A stretch of 64,000 nt of DNA from Clytia hemisphaerica (lineage: Eukaryota > Cnidaria > Hydrozoa > Leptothecata > Clytiidae), in the NCBI GenBank assembly GCA_902728285.1, contig CACVBU010000381.1, positions 150,245 to 214,244 of the forward strand, written 5' to 3'. The position numbers and the translations under genes were made by a program. This document shows positions 51,410-63,100 of this stretch, piece by piece. Every line of letters starts with the position of its first letter. Positions within the stretch are counted from its first letter, which is position 1. The notes under the pieces were generated by a model. The model was not told the origin of the DNA. It saw nothing but the letters and a program-made list of their open reading frames with translations, and ran no database searches.

Positions 51410-53190
51410 TTTTGATGGTAAGTCATGGTAATTAATCTTATAGTTATCAATTTATGTCATCTCTGGTTTAAATTTACGAAAACAATTACACTCATTTCTG
51501 ACTGAGTCAGACCTGACTGACCTGTCTTTCTTTCAATATTTTCCAGCCATCTAAAACAGTTCTAAAAGATGATTTTTTAAAGATACAGCCCAATGACTCT
51601 TCAATTTTTTCACTACATTTGGGAGTGTTTATTCTTTTTTGTGTAGGTGATGGTGATAATAAATCAGATGATGAAGGACACGTTAGTTATTTATTCCTAA
51701 TGAAAACATATATCATAGTAGCACCAGCCTCCCAAGAGCGTTGGCATGGAAGAAGATAAGGACTCAGTCGAATGGAGCGAATGACTCCAAAAATTGGGGA
51801 TTATATAAAACAATACAGCCATTTTCTTTGAGCAAGCTGTCACCCTATTAGGACAGGGTTTTAATGCAAAGATTTACCAGAGAAAACTTGAGCGTTGTTT
51901 TCAATGACAAAAAACGTGCAAAGGCAGTCTTCAAAGAGTTAGAGTCAGAAGAAGAAAGGAAGCAAAAGCAAACGTTAAGATGAGCAAAGAATATGAATGC
52001 GAATTATAAGACAGTGATGCTGATCATGGTGAAGAAGACCACACCAAGCACAACAAACCATGTTTGTTTCTGTCATTAAACGATCTTGATTGGTTCCGTT
52101 ATTTAAAATACGTATGGAAAGAGTTGAATCTTTCTGTCTAAAGGAAGAAACTTGTTGGAAAGATAGCTTGTACTTTTCTACGATGCTAAATCTGATACCA
52201 CCTGTACCCTATAGAGCAGTTGTCAAAGCAAGGTTTTTTGGTTGATAAGGAAAAATGAAGTATGTTTCTGAAAACGAGATTGAAAATGAGGAAGAATCTG
52301 TCTAAGATGTTGCAGATTTGAGTAAAGCTTGTGGTTTTACCAACTCGATCTATGGTACAAATAATCCTAATCCCGAAAAACTAATCCAGCCCGTTGCCAG
52401 CTACAGCTACAACGACATCCTAAGTGCAACCTCAGACAAAGAGAAAATTCCCCAAAGTCTGCTGGTGATCAAGTGACCGATATAGCGAATCCTAATAAAA
52501 CTGGGAAGATGGGGAAAAGGACAGAAATGAGTTCATAGATCAAATGGAGCTGGGACTTATTAGAGATTCGGGGATGTATCTATTAAAAGTTGATCAACAA
52601 AACACTGGTGTTAAGACCAATGAAGTTGACCTTTGCACAAGGTCTCTTCCGGCTACTGATTTGAGGAAGCTTCTAGAAAGAGAATATCTTTGAAACACGA
52701 GATTCACATGATTCTCTTCAGCTATCAAATGACTAAATTTGACTCAAGTATTTAATGGCAATGAGCGCATGAACCTTCTTAAAAAAATGATTTCGGAACC
52801 AATTTTTAATGTTTTACAAAAGGATTCATTTCATTCATATCAAAATTTAAAGCTTTTGTAGAACCCATGTGATCATGTTTTCTGCATTGAGAACCCCTTT
52901 AAAAAACATAAAGATATCACTGGTTTCTTAAACTATATTCTCATAGAAATCTAATTTTGACAGTAGCTTTCAACAAAAATAATAGGATTCTGTAAAGCCA
53001 GGTTTCCAGGCTACATATACGCAATATTTTAAAGTAATCCTTGAGTAGTTGCCAAAATATTCATTCATAGTCCAAAAATATTAATTTCTTTTGTTAATTC
53101 AACCAATATCCAGAAACAATTTACAAACAAAATCACTTCTTGCTTTCTTGAACTACAAGTACAAGTAAGAATACAATATTGATTGTTGCT
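51410..53190. other. Decayed sequence without callable gene
   Basis: Short acidic or basic frame pieces (e.g. SLNDLDWFRYLKYVWKELN near 52070) suggest an old protein-coding element, but stops occur every few dozen codons. No family recognised. 53000-53190 is plain AT-rich. Confidence 0.35.
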
Positions 53191-53193
53191 TAC

Positions 53194-53275
53194 CAAACCT
53201 GACAAGACTTCAGTTTTGGATTCAATAATTCCGATTGCCACTTCTTCATTTTCATCTTTCAATTTCAGCTCAACA
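53194..53275 (-). other. Candidate exon of a transposon-type gene (minus strand)
   Basis: Between an acceptor (tttatttttcag) and a donor (ggtttg|gtaagc) the frame reads VELKLKDENEEVAIGIIESKTEVLSGL (start phase 1). The 'V.LKDEN..VAxGxI' theme is known from a small domain in multicopy invertebrate ORFs. Neighbouring exons were not found. Confidence 0.35.
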
Positions 53276-53389
53276 CTGAAAAATAAAAGAAAAAACTTTC
53301 TTAAATATATTTCATTATTTCAAGGTTTTTATATTGACTAATTTTAGTTCAGTTTGAATCAATTTACAGAATGAATTTATAAAATCAAT

Positions 53390-53578
53390 TTTAACTTCCT
53401 GAATTTTGCCCTGATGTGTTACAATGGAGTGAATACAGTCGCTCTCATGTTGTCTTCTGACCAGCCACCAGAACCGTTGCAAAACCAACGGATCCGCGAG
53501 ACTCAAACACACAACCATGCCATTTGCGGGCATTTGCTCAACCATTGAGCTACGGGTCCATGTGAAACCTGAGGACTC
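53390..53578 (-). mobile_element. tRNA-derived SINE (minus strand)
   Basis: On the minus strand from about 53562: 'acccgtagctcaatggttgagc' (A-box-like), an anticodon-arm-like 'atgcccgcaaatggcat' and 'gtgtttgagtctcgc' (B-box-like) in tRNA spacing. A short unrelated body follows. The stems are imperfect and position 33 is not T, so it is a SINE head and not a working tRNA gene. Confidence 0.6.
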
Positions 53579-54983
53579 AATTGCCACCCGGTAGAGCTGG
53601 AAGAGAATTCTTGTCTACTGACTGGACGGGCCAGAGACAGTGAATTGGGAGAAATCCATCTCCACATTGCTAGTGTTGCTCATAATCTTAACTTTCACTT
53701 CAAATGAAATGATATTCTTGATAATAACAAAAACAACTTACCTTTGAATGAAGAAAATGTAGCAAAACATCAAATGAGATTCATTCAAAACTGCCAGCTT
53801 TCATATGATTATACATTATTCTAGGCAATAATTACTTGCATGGAACATACTTTTTGCTTTACTATAATGTTGTTTTTAACTTGATCATTTTATAGAAATT
53901 CTCTAAAATAAAAACATGAAAAACATGATCGATTTGAATTAAGAGACATAACTCGACTCCAGGAGCATCAAAATGATTTGGATCTTGGATTGGTGAGATG
54001 AAATTAAGTGTCATTAAAGAGAACAATCAAAATCACGTGTCCAAAACAAACTTGTAAAACAATTGAACAATCAAAACAAAATTAGCCATATTTTATTTTT
54101 ACATATGACATTTCGCCGGCCTAGATCAACAAAGCCTTAAGTCCATTTTTGACAATTTTGAGTTATGACCATAGTGGTCATTTATGGGGTGGTTTCTTTC
54201 AAAAAAATGGCTTAAGTCCATCAAAAACCAACCCAAAGTGCCCTTTTTTGCAGGTTAAAAAAAAATAAGGATTTTGTGTATGACTATTTTTTAATGAGCT
54301 AAAAAGCCTTAAGTCCTATGGAGTTGGATCAAAAAGGCCTTATGTCCATAGGAACAGAAAATATGGACTTAAGGCTTTTTATGAGATAAAAAAATTATAC
54401 CTTATGTCCAAAATGATGAGCTATTATGGACTTAAGGTATTTATAATTCATAAATTCATAGGCTTTCTTAAGTACACTTTTCTAAAAAATAACAAGGTTA
54501 AGTATGAAAGGTCTTTGTAACTAAATTTGGTAATTTGGTCAAGAGATTATATACTATTTTTTATTCCTTAGTATGGAATTTTTCAAACTGTTTCAAAGAT
54601 TTTGTCTGTTTTCTTGAAACCTGCTCAAGTCTATCTATGTTTTCTATTAGTCAAACTGAATGATTTTTCACATCAATTATTATAGGTTTAAAATTTGTTA
54701 TAAAGAAGGGGATGGATGGGTTTATAAAAGGGTAGTCATCCCCACCGAGAAGAATCCTTGTTAGATAATTGAAATCGAACCCTGTCTAAAAATTTTCGAA
54801 CCCTGTCTAAAATTTTTCCAACCCCTACCACTAACCCAGTGAGAATCTTTCAGACAGTGGGGATAAAATATAACAGCTACGTGCCAGCAGAGATTTCATA
54901 ATTTATATGGGTTGTGAATTCAAATTTTATTGTTTATAGCTTGAATATCCAAAGGGAATTTCCAAAAATTTGTCGATATTGTT

Positions 54984-55015
54984 AAAGCTAAAAGTATATG
55001 TGTCAACTTCATCAA
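54984..55015 (+). repeat. Remnant of the copia 5' LTR
   Basis: The 32 bases start AAAGCTAAAAGTATATGTGT and recur exactly at 59419-59450. Just upstream, 'tgtcgatattgtta' also occurs in the 3' LTR but 75 bp further from this block, so the 5' LTR lost an inner piece. Further upstream it is diverged or missing. Confidence 0.7.
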
Positions 55016-55025
55016 TGGTAGCAGA
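55016..55025 (+). other. Primer binding site TGGTAGCAGA
   Basis: Directly follows the LTR remnant and is complementary to the 3' end of animal initiator tRNA-Met (..TCTGCTACCA). Copia-type elements commonly prime from initiator tRNA. The gag ATG follows at once (55026). Confidence 0.6.
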
Positions 55026-58000
55026 ATGGCTATGAAGATTAAGACACCAGAGTACAAAAGTGGTTACTATGAGAGATATCGGATTGAACTCGAAGCGTGG
55101 CGAGAAATTACCGACCTAGAAGCAGAGAAACAGGGCATAGCTATAGCCCTCACACTCCCAGAAGATGATGAAAGTGGAATTCGAGAGAAAGTTTTTGATG
55201 AGCTGTCTATAACTGACTTAAAAGGACAAGATGGTTTGGACAAATTACTGAGATTTATGGATAAAAAGTTAAAGAAGGACGATCTTGCTGACAGCTGGGA
55301 GAAATTCAGCACTTTTGAAGAATACGAGAAAAAGGAACAGTCTATTACTGAATACATTTCCAAATTCGATCAGAACTATAACAAAATGTCGAAAAAAGGA
55401 ATGACCTTCCCTTCAGAAATACTTGCATTCAAGCTGTTGAAACAAGCCAATTTGGGCAATGAAGAGAGACTTCTAGTGTTAACTGGAATGGATTACAAAA
55501 ACAAGAAAGAACTTTATGAACAAGCAAAACTTTCTTTGAAAAAGTTTAAAGGGGACCAAGTCTCTGAAATTTCCAATGGTGTGAAAGCAGCAAATCTTGA
55601 AACTGTTTGCTTAACTGAAGATGAAGTCTTGTATACAAATCACCGACAACAAAACAACAACGGAAGACGTGGCCGTGGCAGTTATCGTGGAGGTGCTCAT
55701 CGTGGAGGTGCTAATCGAGGTGCTTATCGAGGAGGTGCTCGTTCCAGACCACAACAAAATTCGCAGCAGCAAGAATCTGATTCTACACGTCCTTCCAGAA
55801 AGATTAATCCAAAGAACTCTGAAGGGAAACTATTGACATGTGCAAGCTGTGGTTCATATAGACACTTACTTCCTGAATGTCCAGACAGCTGGGAAAATCT
55901 TGCTAAAACTAACAAAAACAATTCGCAAGAATTCTGTCTCTATACTGGAGCAGATACATCCAAACCAGATAATGCACTTCTTCGCTCAGAAGCTGCATTT
56001 TGTGCCGTGCTTGACTGTGCTTGTTCGAGCACAGTTTGTGGAACATCCTGGTTTCAGAACTATACTCAAATGCTCAATGAAGAGGAGAAGAAGAAAATCA
56101 AGCAGTTCACTGGAGGCAGACTGTTCAAGTTTGGCGGTGGTGAAGTTCTTTCCTCAATTGCCTGTTACGAAATCCCTGCGTATCTTGCTGGGAAAGAGAT
56201 AACAATCGTTACTGACGTTGTCGATTCTGACATCCCTCTTCTGCTGTCCATCAAAGCAATGAAGCAATCTCAGTTCAATCATCATTCCAGAAAGGTATCA
56301 TCCTCGATCTGATCAACGACTCAGCTGAGATCTTTGGCAAAGTTGTATCCTTAAATCATACATCATCAGGACACTACTGCGTCTCAATTGCCAAAGAATT
56401 TGATGTTTCTCAAGTGTTTGCAGTCAAAATTGCAGAACTGGAAGATAGTGACAGATACAAAGTTTTACTGAAGCTGCACAGACAATTTGCGCATCCATCG
56501 ATGGTGAAGCTGATATCCCTTCTCAAAGATTCCAACAGTTGGTCAGACGAATTTAAACCCCTGCTTCTGGAAATCCACCAAAGATGTGAGCTGTGCAAGA
56601 TGTATCCTACAACCCCTCCACGACCAGCCGTTGCGTTGCCATTAGCAGCCCAATTCAATGACAAAGTTGCCCTCGACTTAAAGAAGTGGGGAGACAAATG
56701 GATTCTCCACATGATAGACATGTGGTCTCGTCTCACAGTGTCAAAGTTTATCTCTCGTAAGAAGCCAACAGAAGTCATCGACAACATCATGCTGCACTGG
56801 TGTGGTGCAGGATATGGCATTATGTCAAGTATCGTTACAGACAATGGAGGTGAATTCAATGCTGATGAAATCAGAGAAGTGTCTAGCATCTTAAACATCC
56901 AAACAATTACAACAGCTGCAGAGAGTCCATTTCAAAATGGAGACAAGGACCGTCATTATCTGCGTCTCCAACAGTTAATGATGCAATCTCAGTTCAATCA
57001 TCATTCCAGAAAGAAGCCACATCATCTCAACAATCGCCTATCATCTCTTCCAAAGCTTCACCTAAAGATTCTACATCCAAACGTTCATCGAGAAATTCAT
57101 CAATAACAGCTCCATCACCAAAAGATTCAACACGTCAAACTGTGAAATTTCAAGACTCATCCTTAGAAACATCCACATCAAGAACAAAACAGACAGCAAA
57201 GAACCAGACGTTTCTAAAGAAGGGTGAAACCATCTCAATCAAGCATTCCTCAGAGTGGCAGTCTGCAAAGGTAATAAGTCGTGCTGGTAAAGCCAATGGG
57301 AAGTTCAAAAGCTGGTTCAACCTGGAAAGCTCAGAAGACCAATCTCCGATGGCTATTGATTTAGAAAAATGTGAGTGGAAGCAAATTCCTGATGCTCCTG
57401 AAGAAGTCAATATTGTTATCATACCAAAGAATCAACAACAAACACCTGACTGTGAACGAGCAAAGCTGGAGGAGATTGAGAAGCTCAAACAATTCAATAC
57501 CTTTTCAGTAGTTAAAGACGAAGGTCAATTTCGTATATCAACAACATGGGTGTTATGGGAGAAGAATGGTGGTGTCCGAGCACGTCTTGTTGCAAGAGGC
57601 TATGAGGAATCATTCAAAGAAAGGACAGACTCACCCACAGTTTCAAAGAATGTCCTGCGAACATTTCTGGCAATTGCGCCAAACACGAATTGGGATGTCA
57701 AGACAACTGATATCAAATCTGCATTTTTGCAAGGAAAAACAATCTCAAGGGAAATACATGTGTCTCCTCCAAAAGAAACTAAGTTGAAAGGAAAACTTTG
57801 GAAACTACAGAAGTGTCTCTATGGGTTAAACGACGCAGCCCGACAATTCTACGCAAGTGTTGCAGATAAGTTAACAAAGCAAGGATGTATACAATCAATT
57901 TTGGATCCAGCAGTCTTCTACTACAAGTTAAACGATTCTCTCCAAGGATTCATTGTGTGCCATGTTGATGATTTTCTCCATGCTGGAAACAATCGATTTG

Positions 58001-58881
58001 AGACGGACATTATCAAACCACTTCACCAAAGATTTCATGCTGGAAGATGTGAAGAAGAAACATTCAACTATGTTGGTTTTCACCTGACTCAAACATCAGA
58101 TGGCATCACTATCTCCCAAAATGATTATGTTCAAAGTTTACCAGATGTTGAAATATCACCAGAACGAATGTCTCAAAAATGTGAAAAGTTAACTCCTGAA
58201 GAAACAACAACATTCAGAGCTTTGGTTGGCAAACTTAATTGGGCTGTTCAAGGATCAAGACCAGACTTCGCCTTCCACGTTGTCTATTTCAGTACAAAAT
58301 TTAATGATGCAACAGTCAACGATCTAATACAACTAAAGAAATGTATCAGAAAACTGAAAGAGTTCCTGTGAAGTGATGTTTCCAACCCTTGGTCACCCAG
58401 GATCCTGGGGTATCACAGTGTTTTCAGATGCTGCACATGCTAACCTCAATGGTTTGAACAGTACGTCTGGTCATATTGTCTTTCTCACTGGAGAAAACCG
58501 ACGTTGTGCATCGCTCTCGTGGAGTTGCAACAAGATCAAACGTGTGGTACGTTCTTCCTTGGCAGCAGAAGCATTGAGCTTACAAGAAGGACTCGAGGAT
58601 GGTTTATATCACCAATCTATGATACAGGAGCTATTTGGCAAAAATTGTGCAACCAACATCAAGGCTTACACCGACAGTAAAAGCCTCATTGAAGCCATAA
58701 ACTCCACAAAGCTAGTTGATGACAAGAGATTGATATTGGTGCCATCAAGGAATCTATTCAAAAGCATGAAGCCGACGTTCGCTGGTGTCCAGGATCAAAA
58801 CAGCTGGCAAACTGCTTGACGAAAAAAGGTGCCCAATCGAATGACCTTCTCCGTGTTATCCAAACAGGTCGCCTGGATTGA
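55026..58881 (+). pseudogene. Ty1/copia-type retrotransposon gag-pol, broken
   Basis: Parts in order. Gag (55026-56312) with Arg-Gly repeat (RGAHRGGANRGAYRGG) and CCHC knuckle CASCGSYRHLLPEC. Protease LDCACSSTVCG. Integrase (56300-56950) with H-x4-H (HRQFAH), CELC, catalytic Asp blocks ALDLKKWGD and VTDNGGEF; its third catalytic residue and C-terminal part are deleted near 56945. RT (57142-58371) with WVLWEKNGGVRARLVARGY, TDIKSAFLQG and HVDDFLHAG. RNase H (58373-58881) with FSDAAHANLNG, SSLAAEALSL and AYTDSKSLIEA. Frame breaks at about 56290, 56950, 58360 and 58735; last frame ends TGA 58879-58881. The order PR-IN-RT-RH is the copia hallmark. Not active. Confidence 0.9.
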
Positions 58882-58904
58882 ATGATGAGACTTTATACAC
58901 AAAA

Positions 58905-59450
58905 TGTTGTTATTCTTATTGGTGATGATTTTTTAGTGACAGCGAATGTTCGAATTCTCGCTATTTTCTATTAACATTGTGACATTTTCTTTACAACGAA
59001 TGTTGGAATTCTCGTTGTCCATTAACATTGTTGATCTTGTTGATCGTGATACAGTAAAAGACCTTAACTCGAGTTGATTAAACATGTCTCACGTAACAGT
59101 TGTTACATCACCATAGACATTTATCATTTTATTACATGGTCATGATTCATTTTGAACATTAAAAAAAAAAAAAGGAAGATCCTTCAATGGTTGGGATCAT
59201 GCCTTTACTTTTATAGTTTTTGTTAGTTTTTATTTTTCACATTTTTATCCTACTGTTTACATTTCTTTTTATTTTCTAGTTTTTAGAGTTAGTATTTTTT
59301 ATATCAAACATCCAAGAAACTAGTATGAATGTCGATATTGTTACTAACATATTTTATCTTTTGTTCTTATAGAGTAGATTAAGAGAGAGGGCTTGGTCCC
59401 CAAAATATATATTATACGAAAGCTAAAAGTATATGTGTCAACTTCATCAA
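58905..59450 (+). repeat. Copia 3' LTR (approximate)
   Basis: Start put at TGTTGTTATT after the last pol stop, end at ..CTTCATCA/A, where similarity to the 5' LTR remnant stops. Length about 545 bp. Contains 'tgtcgatattgtta' (59331) and an A-run near 59161. The exact left end is not proven because the 5' LTR is incomplete. Confidence 0.5.
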
Positions 59451-59627
59451 AATTTTAACGTTTTTCCCAATGGGGATGAGAGTTTAGTATAATTTACCAA
59501 TGGGGATGGTTTTCATACTATTTTTCTCACCAGGGACAAAGTTTTGGCTGATTATTGCAGTGGGTGGGGGTCCCACCGGGTCTGTGAGAAGGGGGTGTCT
59601 TACCTGAGTTTTTATTGTATGTTAGTA

Positions 59628-59965
59628 TTAGTAAAGTACTACTGTTCTTGACAGTAATCACTATGGGAGATCCAATATTGTATTCTGTAGTTAGTAAAGG
59701 AAACCTAGTCAAGTCCAAGCAAGCCTATAAATAAATCAGAAAGGTCAGGACAAAAAAGCCTTATGTCCGATATTGTCCATTATTTTGTTACAAAAATTCT
59801 TTATGTTATAGTGTAGTAGTCCTATTATTGACAGTAATCACTATGGGGGATCCAATATTGTATTCTGTTACTGTAGGAAACCTTGGTTAAGTCCAAGCAA
59901 GCCTACGAATAAATCACAAACTTCAGGACAAAAAAGCCTTATGTCCAATTATCCATTATAAGTGG
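59628..59965 (+). repeat. Two-copy tandem repeat, about 180 bp, in the 6-kb element
   Basis: 'ttgacagtaatcactatggg.gatccaatattgtattctgt', 'aagtccaagcaagcct' and 'caggacaaaaaagccttatgtcc' occur at about 59648-59770 and again at 59830-59945. Confidence 0.8.
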
Positions 59966-60149
59966 TCTTGTGATCAATATCTGTTTATGAAAATTTTACC
60001 TCAAAAGTATACTTATTAGAGCTACAACATACCAAAAAATCAGTTTCCAGCATCAAGTCAAAAGGAAATGAAACAGAAACCAATATTTCAAATGTGATTA
60101 TCTCAAAATGACAAAAATGGACTTAAGCCTTTGTTGATCTAGGCCGGCG

Positions 60150-63100
60150 ATTTGTTTTGATTTTGTATCCACTGCATACAGTTTGTTTACAAGTTTCGCA
60201 AGTACTGTTATGTCCCTTTAAAGTATCCTTATACTTACTATGTTTGGCAAAAAAGACGTGAACATGATTTTTTATGGGTGTAGTTATGATCAGTCCGTCA
60301 AAAAGAGCGATATTTCGATTGCACGGAAGCACTTCAAAACAACAGCTTTTTTGGAGTTTTGTCTTGTTTACCCAAACGCTTCAATCTCCCGTAAGCTTAG
60401 GGGTCAAGACTTGAACCCCCAATACAAGACATTTGCCTGACCGAAAAAAAATCATCATCATCAGTTATGTTAATTTTCAAAATCTTTTACTAACTGGAAA
60501 TACGCAAATTTTTGAAGTTTCATTTTTTTTTTCGGTTGTGCTTCATTTTAAAAATAACAAAGATAAAAAGTTACCATCAATCCCACGAGTAAAAGAAGGT
60601 CAGGCATCGAAATAAGAGATAGAAAGTGCATCGCAATTTTTTGATAAGCATGATTTTGCATCCTAAAATGGATCAATTTCAATTTTTAGCTTGTAAGTAA
60701 TCCAAAAACACGTCGCGAATTGCGAAATGCGATACGCTAATTCGATCCCTGAAGGTATTCCGACTAGCCTACGAAAAGTGTGTTCGCGCAGCGAATAGAA
60801 TATCTCGCAAATTAATATATGCATAAAACTGACGAAATTCTTTCTTTTTTATGCTTAGGTGACTTGACAATGGAGAACCAAATTTGGCAATGCATAATTA
60901 TTACGTGCGGCCAAGAAAGTTTGTGACGCAAAATTTGCGCAATAAACGAAGCGCTAGAAAAACGCTCATTGAAAATTGAAAATATAAATTTATTGATTTC
61001 ACTAATGAAGTATCAAACTTTTTGTTTTTTGTGATTATTATAAATTCATAGTTTTTAAATACTATTTTTTGAAAGTCAAAGAACAATTAAAGTGAATTTA
61101 AGATGATTGGGTGGATATTGGACAGACGGGCGTTTTGCATGTTCAAAGATCGAAAATTATACGAGAGTAAAAGACGGGGAGGGGGTCTTAGTATGTAATA
61201 TTAATTCTTTTCTTTTTTTTTCGCGAATGCAAAATGAATTTTAGATTTTTGAATTAAGGAAATATAATGTAATATATTATATTTGACTGTCAATGCCAAA
61301 AGATATTTCTTTACTTTACGAATAATCTGCTGTGTTGCTTCACCACTTACCCCCAGGATTGTTTTATTAGGCACTTCAGTCACGTGAATAAAAACACACG
61401 TATATGTTGAACCCGACCCACAGTGATCTTTCATTGGAACTTTTGTAAAATCGGGATTATTTTGGCTAATATCTCTTGTATCTCCTTAAGTAGTGCTCAT
61501 AAGGAGATGAAATTTGGTATATAAAGTAAAGTCTCCTTATAGCAATGTAAAAGTAGGAAAATAAGTTTTTTGATATATTTATCAAACTTTTCACCAGTTA
61601 TTGGACACTTTCGTTTTTGAGAGATCCCTCTATCCCGTCCTCATCCTGGTTGAGATCCCTCTAAATCGGAATCAAGATAATTCCAGATAGGAAAGTGCTA
61701 GAGACTTGAAATTTTCACATAACGTAATTCTATTTGTCCTCTAAAGGATTAAAGAAAAAGAAAGCATTTCTACTCAGTTAATTTCCTAAAATTTGGCTAA
61801 AACAAGGAAATTTGAATCCGATTAATCCAATCAAAGATCGCCGTGCTGTGGACTGACCGAAATTGCAATTACATAAATTATTGTGGAAGTGAACGCTTAA
61901 GACGAATGTTTGGGAAATAAAAAAGACAACTTTTATGAGAATGTTGAGTTTTGTTTATATGGCACTTTGTGATGGACTGATGATTTTTTTATTGCAACAA
62001 CGTACAGGAACTTGCCAATGTTCCTATCTAATTTATTAAAGGCGAAGAAAATCAATCGAAATTATAACATACTTTTGATTGGCCTTTCAGATTCCAACCT
62101 TCCTACTGTTCCTATCTCTAAAAGGGCACTGCTGAAGAGGCACCGGTTTGGTTTGGCTTGGGAATGCAAACTACCGAAGTCCAAGTTTTTCAATATATCT
62201 CGCTCCAGAGCTAACAGATTTTTTGAAATTCTGTAAAAAAGTCCAAGCTCCTAAATAGTTTAACTACCGTGAAGTTGAGTAACTTGCATCAGTGGAGGCT
62301 AACATGCATAGCCCTCAAATGAATGGCCTGGCTGGTCCTTAAAATACAAAGTTAAATCAAAACAAAAATTGTAGAGTATAGTATAGTAGACCAGACGGTA
62401 CTAATCGAGCGTTCGATTGTGATCGAAGTAATTAATAATGATCAATAACAATCGCAGGTGATCAATGACCACTTATCGCTTCTATCGGTGATTGAAGACT
62501 CACTCAACTCCAAATTATATGGCATTTTTATTGACCATTTTCGATTTGTTCAATCATTTTGATTATATATACTTTCAACAAGAATTTATTATAGACACTG
62601 GATAAACAACGAGCTATATTTTCATTGATTTCTCATGTTCTAGCCTTGTCCGCCGTAATGACATTATTGTTCACTCTCCTTCCTTCATTAAACAATTTTT
62701 CGTAACATTTTAATCATTTTTTCACCTTAACACAATCATTTTAATTCCCAAAATTAAGTTTTCCTTAGAGACGCATCAAAATAATTGCTAATTATGTGTA
62801 GTTATGACGTTTCAAGTCGCAAGAAAGATACGAAAAACATCCTATGTATAAAAAATCAAATGTTGACACCAGAAATTTTCAAACTTTAACCTCAATAAAA
62901 CCACCGATCCACCACGAGCCTCCAAAATATTTTCATATCACGGTGAAGCCTAGACACTAGCAAGTCTAATGTAATATATGTCAATCTTAGCTCTTCTCAG
63001 AAAGATGTTAGAAAGATATCGCCAACTTAAAATTCTGTGTCATTTTAGGCCTTTTGTTTGATTTTTCTTGTCTGATGTTTTTGTCACACCAGACTTAATA

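Larger units (their letters stand above)
54114..60149. mobile_element. 6-kb composite: DNA element with about 49-bp TIRs, hosting a copia element
   Basis: Ends CGCCGGCCTAGATCAACAAA.. at 54114 and inverse at 60149; the match runs about 49 bp with few changes. ATTT flanks both sides (54110-54113, 60150-60153). The outer flanks match repeat E at 32545-32715, where the site is empty with a single ATTT. Without the copia insertion the element is about 1.5 kb, built of repeated 'ccttaagtccata' (left) and 'aaaaagccttatgtcc' (right) text, and has no transposase. Transposon superfamily unknown (4-bp target). Confidence 0.9.

Noticed and set aside
53490-53578. tRNA gene on the minus strand
   Set aside because: Pol III boxes are tRNA-like, but the acceptor stem does not close and the anticodon loop lacks T33; a SINE head explains it.
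54114-60149. Single autonomous transposon encoding the gag-pol proteins between its TIRs
   Set aside because: The coding part has its own LTR repeats and a primer binding site, so it is a retroelement inserted into the TIR element.
61351-61434. Minus-strand exon MKDHCGSGSTYTCVFIHVTEVPN with donor gtaagt
   Set aside because: No convincing acceptor or neighbouring exon and no known domain; too short to call.
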